Positions 57,001 through 64,000 of a stretch of DNA of 64,000 nt are shown in pieces. Numbering within the stretch: position 1 is the first letter of the stretch; each line of letters begins with the position of its first letter. Both the position numbers and the translations under genes were made by a program. The DNA is taken from contig OZ025253.1 in NCBI GenBank assembly GCA_964019135.1, positions 32,352,548 through 32,416,547 of the forward strand, in the 5' to 3' direction. The notes beneath the pieces were generated by a model. It was not told where the DNA came from. It did not search any database and worked only from the letters and a program-made list of their open reading frames with translations. Source of the stretch: Arenicola marina. Taxonomy: Eukaryota; Annelida; Polychaeta; Arenicolidae.

Positions 57001-60000
57001 AATTCATATCAATGTCAAGTCTAAGTATCGGATAGTTTCACGTAATTTAATAATCCGAAGCTTGATGTACACCTGTCATGTCATTTCCCATATGAAAGAA
57101 AGATGCTAATGTCAATGCCACTGCTCTGTTTAAAAAGAATTATAGGAAGTCAAAGAACAATTATAGACCTATTTCCTTGTATATGGCATGTAATGAAACG
57201 AGTTATATGTGATGAAGTATACAACATTCTGACCAAAAACAACTTGTTACTCGGATGAGCTCGGGCTTCAACATAAACGACGCAACGTGTACTCAACTGA
57301 ACTACTTAGTTCTGAGCCCTTACACTTTCTTAGAACAAAGACAGGAGTGCGTTATGATTTTCTTAGATGTTTCCAAAGCCTTTGACAGAGTTTTTCATGA
57401 ATTACTTCTTTCAAACTAGAAAGCATGGGCATTTAGACCACTTATTACACTGGTTCTTCAGTTATTTGTGTGGACGTGTCCAACGAGTTGTTATGGAAGG
57501 CGCATGTGGTGACCTTGTGGAAGGTTTGGAATGTGAAGTTATATGTATGCGGATAATAATTTGAGATTGAAGTGAACTATTACAAACAAGGTTTGAAACA
57601 CTTAGAAAAAGTGACCAGGAAACCCTGCTAGCTAATGTAAAGACCTGATACAAAAATAGCTTTGTTCGGTTTGACGCTCGGAGACAAATATAAGAATATA
57701 TGCATATATGCAAACATATGAACAAGAGCGAGTGACATCATCAATCTGGGCATACAGCAAGATGAACTGACGCACTCGATGCATTTGGTCATAATATACC
57801 TGGAGATCGACGTCTGCACCGTTATCAAGTAGCACTTTGACGCAGTCTACGTGCTTGGCGTTGGCGGCTGCATGCAGCGCGCTATGACCATCTTTGTCAA
57901 CAACATTGATATATGCTCCGCGCTGCAGCAACAGTCGAATTACCAAAGGCCAATTGCTGTCAGGTAAGAAAAGATGAAACCGTTGACATTATATGTGATG
58001 GACATACACCAAACAGGTCTAATTCCTAAGGTCTAATAACAATTCGTTTCACGTTTTCGAACCTAAAACGTCCTAGTCACACTGGAAAATGAGCATCAGG
58101 TTTATACTTCAATACTTCTGTGACGGTCAGGCCCCTTCCCGTACCCTCAGTAACAGCCTCTAATGAATAACGGTAATTAGTTTAGTTGCTAGTGTCGTCT
58201 GATGGTGATATGCAGAAATTCATTCGCTAGGTGGAGCTAGTTGTGAATCTAGTGTGAATGAGAGAAAGCGAGGACGATTTAGAGCTGCAACGTAAGTTGG
58301 GAGGCAGGTTACTCTCATTATCGCTCAATGGCTAGGAAGGGGACGCTTAGGGTTAACGTTGGTATAAATAGCGGGGCGTCATGGGCTCACACCTGCTATG
58401 TCGTTATCTGATTGCGACAGCTATAGCAGGTCTATGGTCTATAGTAGGTGGGTGTGACGGTGTAACCTTCGGCCGCATTGTTTTTGGTTGATAGTGAGTT
58501 ATGCCTCGTGCCCCTGTTGTGTATTTCGGTTTTTATCTGGGATTGTGTAACTTCTGGACGGCTTGGAGACTTTCTTTCGAATTCACAATAAAGGCGAATC
58601 CGATTGTTGATAATCAGGTGTTGAAGTTGATATGCGGAGCAGTCGAGTGAAAGAAAGGTTCAGTGGGGTTCCTGTTTTAGAATGGATACAGCGCTTTGGT
58701 AGAAATCAGAACCCATTTAGTTGAAGGCCTCCCTGCAACAAATTTAGTTTGGGACATGCACCTACGTTTCAGGTCGACCCCACCCTCAGAGCACGCATAT
58801 CACCCGCCCTCCGCGTCTCCAATACATTCCACCTTCTTCACCTGCACCATTTCAAAAGTACCGTAGCGTGTTCAGAGTATGCGGTGACTTCTAAAGTTAA
58901 GTAAGTAATTATACTGCTACAACAACGTCACATACATGTGGCAGATTAATACTCGTGAAGAGATAAGACCTAAAAACGTTTTACATATCAAAAAACAGAA
59001 GCCTGTCGAAATGCTATGGAGCTAAATTAGTGTCTACACGCTGAAAGCTAATATAGCCATAATAATAAAATAATACACACATTTGTTCCCGTTTAGTGCA
59101 ATGTTGGAAGTCTTTCACGGAATATCTGCATGATCATGTTTTAATATGAACATCCCAGTTGCCGTTAATTTAGTTCGGGCTCAATGCAAACGTACCCCGC
59201 AGCGGCGTAGTACAACGCTGTAGCGCCATCGTGATCCTTCAGATGGAGATTGGCTCCTCTCTCAAGCATCTGAGTCACTACGCCCAACTCGCCATGATAG
59301 CATGCCACGTGAAGCGCCGACATGCCTTGACTTGCATCCTGCAAGAAGCACACCCTGAGCATTATACTGACGACACATCGCATTGTATTTTATCCAAAAG
59401 GAATGTACATTTAATTGGTGGTTCCAATATTTAGCTCATTTCTAGTCTACATTGATATTACCCAGGTATCAAAATTAAATTTGGCACGAATTATGACAAC
59501 ACGTTTTTGACGTTGTTGTTTTGGTTTTTTGGGTACCTGGAAATTGGCAACCGCGCCGTGCTCAAGAAGTGTCTCCGCGCAGGCTACATGCTCCGTGTGA
59601 ACCGCCGAATCCAGAGCGGTTAGGCCTTGTTTGTTGGTGGCATTGATGCTCGCCCCAAGCTCTAACAGCTGTTTCACCACTTCAACGTGATTTCTGGTAG
59701 GATCATGTATTCGAACAACATTGTCCTCTGAGTGGTTGCATCAGATATTCAGATTCAGGTGCCTTAAGACTAAATTCCACATCGTCGGTCGCAATCGTCA
59801 CAGATATTAATATATTACCATGCACCAATTATTCATATTAATATGTTTTCTATACATTTAAAACAGGCAATAGCGCCTGTAAATATATATGAATCATGTG
59901 TTGACTTGATACAAATTGATAACGTACACGTCAGCGATGTAATCGGTATCAAGACGACGTTAGTAAGGATAATCCGATAATAGAGTATCTGGGTGTGACT

Positions 60001-60326
60001 AATATTCCACTCAAATGTTGCAATTAAAATTAACACAACTACATGCGAATGTCAATGGCAGCTACGTATATATACATATATATATACATATATATATGCA
60101 ACGTCTATATGATATTTATATATTGCAGATACATTCCATAGTATATCAAACAAGTATATCCTTATTGTGATTACCCGAGAACTGCCAAATGAAGCATCGT
60201 GTCGCCGTCCTCGTCCGCGGATTGCTGATTGTCACCATACTTGATTAGAAGGCGAACGATGTCAGTAAAACCCCCGGCACAGGCGGCTTGCAAAGCTGAA
60301 CCGTCGCGTGCTGTAACCGCTACAAC
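41870..60326 (-). CDS. MIB2: MIB2-like E3 ubiquitin ligase, unit 1: ankyrin array plus RING (14 exons, 5' end outside window)
   Basis: Fourteen exons, listed separately, read 60326 to 41870 as one open frame of about 2.1 kb (roughly 696 codons). Order: four A-B cassettes (about three ankyrin repeats each), then exons matching the conserved MIB C-terminal ankyrin region (C, D, E, F, G), then a C3HC4 RING. All junctions are GT-AG and phase-compatible. The RING resembles the first RING of MIB2 (RMKECYKC beside a TEKL tail) more than MIB1. Known MIB proteins carry N-terminal Mib-herc2, ZZ and MIB-repeat domains; none is visible upstream to 64 kb, so the 5' part lies outside the window or is lost. 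The family ubiquitinates Notch ligands. Whether this unit ends after the RING (read-through stop at 41811-41813, AATAAA on the minus strand at 41682-41687) or splices on to 40995 is open. Confidence 0.8.
42944..43116 (-). CDS. last ankyrin exon (type G) before the RING
   Basis: 173 bp, acceptor TCAG/ATACAT, donor AG/GTGTGT, phase 0 in and 2 out. Encodes SAIVAFLVVHGADLKSPNRK then VLDLIGDPKIIQAI. Directly matches MIB '[27 protein letters not shown].L..A'. Confidence 0.9.
43609..43721 (-). CDS. ankyrin exon, type F
   Basis: 113 bp, acceptor CACAG/GTGCGC, donor AAG/GTACGC, phase 1 in and 0 out. Encodes ARVCEKDADGNTCAHLALMA, matching MIB '[20 protein letters not shown]'. The start was chosen because only this acceptor keeps the DADGNT frame with the upstream donor. 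Confidence 0.82.
44049..44151 (-). CDS. ankyrin exon, type E of unit 1
   Basis: 103 bp, acceptor AAAG/GGTAAA, donor CATG/GTAGGT, phase 0 in and 1 out. Encodes GKADLAITNNCEQTPLHLAA then IEYLLSHG. A second GT four bases downstream breaks the frame into the next exon. Confidence 0.8.
44152..45700. other. no gene recognised (intronic)
   Basis: Only short unsupported frames. No ankyrin exon is needed here: D (49110-49236) joins E (44049-44151) in phase. Confidence 0.55.
45720..46060. repeat. G-rich minisatellite, about 45-60 bp unit
   Basis: GGGGCTGACCGAGGGAGTATTG and close variants recur four to five times, each followed by a G-run. The same unit reappears at 47880-48300. Confidence 0.8.
46093..46167. 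repeat. 15-bp tandem repeat, five units
   Basis: GCAGATCGGCAGATT repeats four times exactly, and a fifth time with two changes. Confidence 0.92.
47880..48300. repeat. G-rich minisatellite, about 45-bp unit
   Basis: At least five units of GGGGCTGACCGAGGGAGTAT plus a TTGTCATGAGG-type spacer. Shared with 45720-46060. Confidence 0.8.
48306..48450. repeat. GC-rich repeat with inverted ends
   Basis: Ends carry CGCAGTGAAACGGCTCCG and an inverted relative (CGGAGCAGTTTCACCGCGG). The interior has about 25-bp repeats built on GAAATGTACTGCGCG. Confidence 0.65.
48451..49109. other. no gene recognised; G-rich to AT-rich transition
   Basis: Further G-rich low-complexity DNA to about 48710, then a run with TGACCTTTGACC repeats near 48853. 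Confidence 0.5.
49110..49236 (-). CDS. ankyrin exon, type D of unit 1
   Basis: 127 bp, acceptor CTAG/TATCAC, donor AAG/GTAACC, phase 2 in and 0 out. Encodes ITERILNQKPGIVNIQKDDG then TALHLATLNGQYNVVQTLV. Same length and phase as all four D exons of unit 2. Confidence 0.85.
49237..50300. other. no gene recognised (intronic)
   Basis: Part of the 4.2-kb intron between C (53463-53617) and D (49110-49236). Confidence 0.55.
50301..50413. repeat. large near-perfect hairpin (foldback element)
   Basis: Arms share CGACATTACCGGATAA and ATAAGTTAATG with their reverse complements. The centre, TCCGAGGGCGAAGCCCGAGGA, is itself a palindrome. The whole 113 bp folds on itself and is probably a short foldback MITE. 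Confidence 0.85.
50807..50834 (+). pseudogene. U2 snRNA 5' fragment
   Basis: GGCCTTTTGGCTAAGATCAA followed by AGTGTAGT is the conserved U2 snRNA 5' region with one inserted A. It stops abruptly at the boundary with the element; the rest of U2 is absent on both sides. Confidence 0.8.
51085..51640 (+). repeat. tandem monomers of about 94 bp, 5-6 copies
   Basis: GACCGGGGCTGTTCCCTGAC recurs at about 51222, 51316, 51411, 51506 and 51601, with CGAGCTTTCGGGCTGGGACG between. The first unit is diverged. Lies upstream of ORF1, like the promoter monomers of some LINEs. Confidence 0.88.
51806..52725 (+). pseudogene. LINE ORF1 with CCHC zinc knuckle (frameshifted)
   Basis: Starts MASRAVLDRDTIPRTLTM. One frame runs to about 52150; a frameshift then passes to DFRTGDWRVVFRDSSITI and the CCHC segment QLPTCWKCGDIGHVRTACT, followed by a basic stretch and an acidic serine-rich tail (DTDSDSDEEEKDTDET). 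The gag-like layout with the knuckle after an RRM-like strand fits ORF1 of Tx1/Jockey-type LINEs. Confidence 0.72.
53463..53617 (-). CDS. ankyrin exon, type C of unit 1
   Basis: 155 bp, acceptor AAAG, donor AA/GTGAGT, phase 0 in and 2 out. Encodes DRAGDTALHDTIREGQVMMT and NVRGFNILHLAAYHGHA. Ends the A-B series and begins the conserved MIB C-terminal block. Confidence 0.86.
53976..54132 (-). CDS. ankyrin exon, type B (cassette 4)
   Basis: 157 bp, acceptor ACAG, donor CAG/GTACAT, phase 2 in and 0 out. Encodes ALETLLQQGAAVNAVINSGM then SPLHMAALKGQMDSVDILL. Confidence 0.87.
54807..54949 (-). CDS. ankyrin exon, type A (cassette 4)
   Basis: 143 bp, acceptor TTAG, donor GG/GTCAGG (a weak donor), phase 0 in and 2 out. 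Encodes SKTALHIACHKGHLEIVRHL then RDKDGNTMLHYCVNG, close to MIB 'DDEGNTALHYAALG'. Confidence 0.83.
55261..55417 (-). CDS. ankyrin exon, type B (cassette 3)
   Basis: 157 bp, acceptor CCAG, donor CAG/GTACGA. Encodes AVLQHLLKRGANIDAINRRG then SNPLLIAAHKNRVDCCKVL. Confidence 0.86.
55418..56620. other. intron with a short tandem repeat at 56470-56558
   Basis: About 20-bp units of ATAACTACCATTATTTTC repeat five times at 56470-56558. No other structure was recognised. Confidence 0.7.
56621..56763 (-). CDS. ankyrin exon, type A (cassette 3)
   Basis: 143 bp, acceptor ACAG, donor GG/GTAAGA, phase 0 in and 2 out. Encodes GRSALHMASLRGAAEIIDLL then GADINLTDGDGNTNVGLSV; the second repeat has lost its LH core (NVGLSV). 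Confidence 0.85.
57120..57560 (+). pseudogene. degenerate LINE reverse transcriptase fragment
   Basis: Across frames on the plus strand: NNYRPISL, VICDEVYNILTKNNLLL, the catalytic-region MIFLDVSKAFDRVFHELLL, then LHWFFSYLCGRVQRVVM. This order (palm motifs through 'WF.SYL.GR.QRVV') is that of CR1/L2/Jockey RTs. Many frame breaks; only a remnant. Confidence 0.8.
57800..57956 (-). CDS. ankyrin exon, type B (cassette 2)
   Basis: 157 bp, acceptor ACAG, donor CAG/GTATAT. Encodes LVIRLLLQRGAYINVVDKDG then SALHAAANAKHVDCVKVLL. Strong consensus. Confidence 0.87.
57957..59195. other. intron, no gene recognised
   Basis: No repeat family member or reading frame of note was identified. Confidence 0.55.
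59196..59338 (-). CDS. ankyrin exon, type A (cassette 2)
   Basis: 143 bp, acceptor GCAG/GATGCA, donor GG/GTACGT. Encodes GMSALHVACYHGELGVVTQM then DHDGATALYYAAAG. Confidence 0.87.
59537..59693 (-). CDS. ankyrin exon, type B (cassette 1)
   Basis: 157 bp, acceptor CCAG, donor CAG/GTACCC. Encodes VEVVKQLLELGASINATNKQ then TALDSAVHTEHVACAETLL. Confidence 0.87.
60175..60326 (-). CDS. ankyrin exon, type A (cassette 1), first exon seen
   Basis: 152 bp, acceptor ATAG/GTTGTA, donor GG/GTAATC, phase 0 in and 2 out. Encodes GSALQAACAGGFTDIVRLLI then DEDGDTMLHLAVLG. The 'SALQAAC' form matches ankyrin 1 of MIB ('TALQVAAYLG'), so the upstream MIB-repeat exons should lie beyond 60.4 kb. Confidence 0.85.
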
Positions 60327-60724
60327 CTATAGATGTATATATCAAAACACGAAAGTGCGTTATTGAAGTGTAAACGAGATTGCGTCAGCCATATGGTGAA
60401 GATGACAAAAACAAGCAGGGTTATTTTTTTATTCCGCTACACAGACAATGACCTTAACAATTGACCTTCACCCGTCAAAAAATAATCACATTTTTTCGGA
60501 GCCACAATCTAGTGCTACACGAAGTGTGTGCCGTCTACCTCGCATAACGTCCGGTGTAACTATGACCAATACTAAGGAAACTGCAGACCCTGAAACATTT
60601 TAATTTATACAATGACCTTGACTTTTAAAATTTGACTTTGACCTGTCAAAAACAAATCTCTCTTTTTCCGGGCGACAACCTAGTTTTACACGAAGTCTGT
60701 GCCGTCTACGTCACATGACGAGGT

Positions 60725-60905
60725 GCCGCCTGATCTGACCCTTGCGAATCCAGATTGACCCACAATATCCAGATTTGACCCTTCAGATCCCGATTTGACC
60801 CCTGGGATCCGGATTGACCCGTCAGATCCAGATTGACCCGTCAGATCCAGATTTGACACTTTAGATCCAGATTGGACTCCTCAAATCCAAATTTGACCGT
60901 TAAGC
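60725..60905. repeat. GATCCAGA/TTGACCC minisatellite, second block
   Basis: About nine units of the family at 26146-27243, preceded by TGACCTTGACCTTT-type DNA. Confidence 0.88.
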
Positions 60906-62668
60906 TGACCCCGACCTTGCTGTGACCTTGATCTTAGCCACATGACCTTGATCAATATCTCGTTCCCTCGCCGCCAATAGCTTCTATCAGACTTGGGGGT
61001 TTGAGCTATTTTTAGATTATGATGTCAGCGTGCGTGCGTGCGTGCGGGGCTAAAACCAGGAAGGCCGGGCAAACTTTCGTGGCAGTATGGTTTTAGCCAT
61101 CAAAAGAGGCTCACGATTGTTGGATCTTAAGGCTAAGTTACATGCAGAAATTCTGTAACATCATCACCCACACATCACCCCGTACTTTGCCCGGCACGAG
61201 CCAATACCCCGGTCACCAGGAGAGTGGCGATCTTAGCACCCAAACCCCCGCCCACCTCCCCCCGATGGGACTCAGAAATAAGAGTATTTTATGTGTTAAC
61301 CCGCTAGCCAACTGATTGTTGCACTTCAAACTTCTTGACGGTGTGGGAGAAGTTCAGTTAGGTGGTTATATTGATCGCCTAATAGCGAGATTTAAAAAAA
61401 AGCTGCTTTTAGTGTTTGCATGGTGTTTGCTGAGTGACATGGATGCATGATTAAGTTGAATATTGGGCATTATTTTTCAAAGCCAGTAGTCACCTTTACA
61501 GCAATTTTCTAGTTATTAATATATGGACACGCTGCCCGCTTAATCTGACCATTTGCCTATACATGCTTTGTTATATAAAGTGTTAAACTGATATCGCAAA
61601 TAATATAATTGCAGGCCAAACTATGCGCACTCTCCTATTTTCGAAATATGGATTCATTATTCTTGGCCACCAGACGGTGTTAATTAAGATCAGAGTTTAG
61701 TTCAGAATCGCTGTTGATATATGAGTGGAGGGGGAATCTGTAAGTGATTAGTTATGTTTGAATGCTGCATTTAAACATTGAAATTATTATTTATATCAGT
61801 ACAGTTTCAAAGAATCAGCAGCCACGTAATGCATAAGTTAAACAAATAAACCATACTAATCACAATTGGATGGGGTGAAATTTTGGTCAAATTATGTTCT
61901 ACTCACCTTTCCAATATGATTGTACGATTTCCATTGATAGGCAAGCTGCGGGGAGGGGGGGGGGGGTACTTAATACAATGTTTGGTTGGGGGAGAGGGGA
62001 TCAGCGGTAAAGCCCCCCTTTTTTTACCCCCAAGATCGGGTCGGAAGGGGCGTTTCACCTCCAAACCCGCTCGGTATGTTCTATGTTGCCAACAACCCCG
62101 CTCCCCGCGCCAGTGGCAAGCTTTAAAATATCAGTTCTATCTTATTTTATCACAAATGTCCGTTCGAGAGGGCTATATTCTTAATCACAAACGACCATCA
62201 AGGGCAGCAGAGAAAATCCGCCACCCTCCCTCCCCTCACCAGATCTTTATAAAAGTGCCCCTCCCCCCCGCCCCCCCGGGGCCTCGACACTGCAACCACC
62301 ATCAGTTGAGTATTGGAGTGAATTTCTACAGCCGGGTAATAAAATTACGCCCCTCTAACATCATCTTGTAAGAGTTAAATTTGTAGAAAAGATACTGTGT
62401 CCGCCATGCCAGCATGCATCAGCCCGGGCGTCTGCTGGTTTGTTTGCCCGGCATTCCGGAGCCGCACGCGTGTGCTAAAAATATATATGAGGTCACCGGT
62501 TTGTGACGTCGGCAGACCCCTAAGTTTGATAGAAGCTATAGACACCCCTGGATTTGAGTAATACTCCACACACGCACCGGGTCTTCTGATAAGCGACATG
62601 CGTACGGTGAACAAAGCCTACGGCGACCTCCGTGTGTGGCTTCATAGAGTCCATGGTTGGTTGGTTAT
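60906..62668. other. no gene recognised
   Basis: A short GCGT microsatellite near 61027-61046 and G- or C-runs near 61950 and 62260. No MIB N-terminal exon was seen. Confidence 0.5.
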
Positions 62669-62779
62669 ATATTCAGGACGCTTTAACCACTTTTGGTCAT
62701 ATCGCGTCAATGGGAGAAGGAAGGGAGAAGGTAGCCATGCATGTCCCCCGGGGTAACCCACTACTCTTTGCGAAAAAGG
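62669..62779 (-). mobile_element. tRNA-derived SINE, copy 3 of family 1 (truncated)
   Basis: Shares ATTCAGGACGCTTTAACCAC and TTGGTCATAT..CG with the copies at 9831 and 15551 and stops after CTCTTTGCGAA. The tRNA-like 5' half is missing, as expected for 5' truncation of a minus-strand insert. Confidence 0.78.
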
Positions 62780-63134
62780 AGTTAGGGGTTCCATGTTAAA
62801 GTTTGCTAATTTTTTGTGACTATTCTTAATGTATTTCTTATTCCATTTGCGATGCAAATTGGCAGACTGCCCAAACACTTCAGAGGACATTACGTGTGTT
62901 GTTTTTCAACGCGTGACTTCCAAAGGGGTCTTAACCAATGGTTAAGAGAAAGACAAACCATCCTGTAAAAAATTACCTTTTACCTACATACCCAGCTATT
63001 TTTTGTGGCTTACAGAGAGGACGCAGAAAGACACACAGACGAGACCGTCACCCCCAGGGTGAAGAATGATGACGGATATGTTATGTTTGGTGATCTACAG
63101 AGGTGACCCATGCAAATGTACACACATATATATC

Positions 63135-63470
63135 ATATTGACCCATCAGATCTCGATTTGACCCTTCTGATCTAGATTGCACCACTAGATCCAAATTTTA
63201 CCCTCCAGATCCAGATTGAACCACCAGATCCTAACTTGACCCATCAGAGGCGGATTTGACCCTTCGAATCCAGGTCGACCCTTCAGATCCAGATCTGACC
63301 TTCTGATCCAGATGCGACCTTTTGGATCAAGATTTGAACCCTCAGATCCAGGCTGACCCTTTAGATCCAGATTTGGTCTCTTAGATCCAGGTTTGGTCTC
63401 TTAGATCCAGATTTCGCTTCTCAGATTCAGCATGATCCCTCAGATCTAGATTTTACCCTTCACATCCTAT
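63135..63470. repeat. GATCCAGA/TTGACCC minisatellite, third block
   Basis: About 16 units of the family, ending just before the dispersed repeat at 63490. Confidence 0.88.
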
Positions 63471-63489
63471 CGAGGGTTAAGTATTATTC

Positions 63490-63800
63490 GACGCTTCACA
63501 CACAAAATCGGCCAAAGCTGTCCTTCGATGTACAACTGACCATTGAAGTTATTGCGCGTATCTCAATTATAACAATCAGAGAAATGTATGCAATATAAGA
63601 TCAGATACACAGTTGATAAACCAGAATGGTTGTTTCGTGAGTGTCGGTCATTGTCAAGCGACCTAATGCGTCAGGAGTGATTTAACATGTCGTATGACGT
63701 AATAATCATGATCACTCGCATGTATGCATTCGGTATCTATGGTTAGGTAAAACGCTATTGATATGTAATAAGGAGGCGAGGACAGTGGTGCCCGTTTGTC
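63490..63800 (+). repeat. dispersed repeat, copy 2
   Basis: Same orientation and block order as 18846-19135. It follows a GATCC minisatellite, whereas copy 1 does not. Confidence 0.7.
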
Positions 63801-64000
63801 GCAGAAATGGGGCATGTCAGTTCTCGCGGATCCTACTTCCGGCCTGGCAGTTTGAAGACAAACGAACGAACACGTGCTTTCTGTTCAGTGCGCAGCCTGA
63901 CTGGCCCCCTGCGTAACAATGGATACCGCGCGCAGTGGGCTGTTATATTAGTTACGACATAGGACGTAAAACCAGGCAAGCTGCGCGGCCGGCGCGGCGA

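Overview
The window is eukaryotic, from an animal genome. It holds many short exons with phased GT-AG boundaries, long introns, LTR and non-LTR retrotransposons, tRNA-derived SINEs, MITEs and minisatellites. The gene family, its expansion and the transposon mix suggest a marine invertebrate deuterostome; an amphioxus-like genome is plausible but not proven from sequence alone.

One family dominates. On the minus strand, from 60.3 kb down to 4.3 kb, lie about 36 exons of a Mind-bomb/MIB2-like E3 ubiquitin ligase locus. I reconstructed them by reading ankyrin, RING and MIB-repeat homology together with splice phase. Unit 1 (60326 to 41870) has four copies of a two-exon ankyrin cassette, then the conserved MIB C-terminal ankyrin exons, then a C3HC4 RING exon. 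Unit 2 (40995 to 4334) starts with MIB-repeat exons only 0.9 kb after the RING. It continues with a linker exon, one A-B ankyrin cassette, and four rounds plus the start of a fifth of a longer C-D-E ankyrin cassette. No Mib-herc2 or ZZ exon and no start codon is visible between the units, and the RING and MIB-repeat exons join in phase. The locus may therefore be one giant composite gene (ANK-RING-MIB repeat-ANK) or two tandem genes with hidden ends. Both outer ends lie outside the window or were not found.

The introns hold the mobile DNA. A Gypsy-type LTR retrotransposon with 161-bp LTRs lies at 20760-26129 (minus). A Tx1/L1-like LINE lies at about 32466-38600 (minus), with a tRNA-SINE inserted in it at 36638-36824 flanked by a 15-bp target duplication. 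A CCHC ORF1 element begins with a piece of U2 snRNA at 50807-53050 (plus). Other items are three copies of a second tRNA-SINE (9.8, 15.6, 62.7 kb), a degenerate LINE RT fragment (57.1 kb), a MITE with perfect 16-bp terminal repeats (26296-26464), a large hairpin (50301-50413), a roughly 20-bp GATCCAGA/TTGACCC minisatellite at three places, and G-rich minisatellites (45.7-48.7 kb). No convincing plus-strand host gene and no structural tRNA or rRNA gene was found.

The exons are small and spread over 56 kb (about 5 kb of coding sequence). The two cassette types multiply ankyrin repeats while keeping phase. In other animals MIB proteins ubiquitinate Notch ligands, with ankyrins and MIB repeats binding partners and RINGs recruiting E2; any function here is inference from homology.
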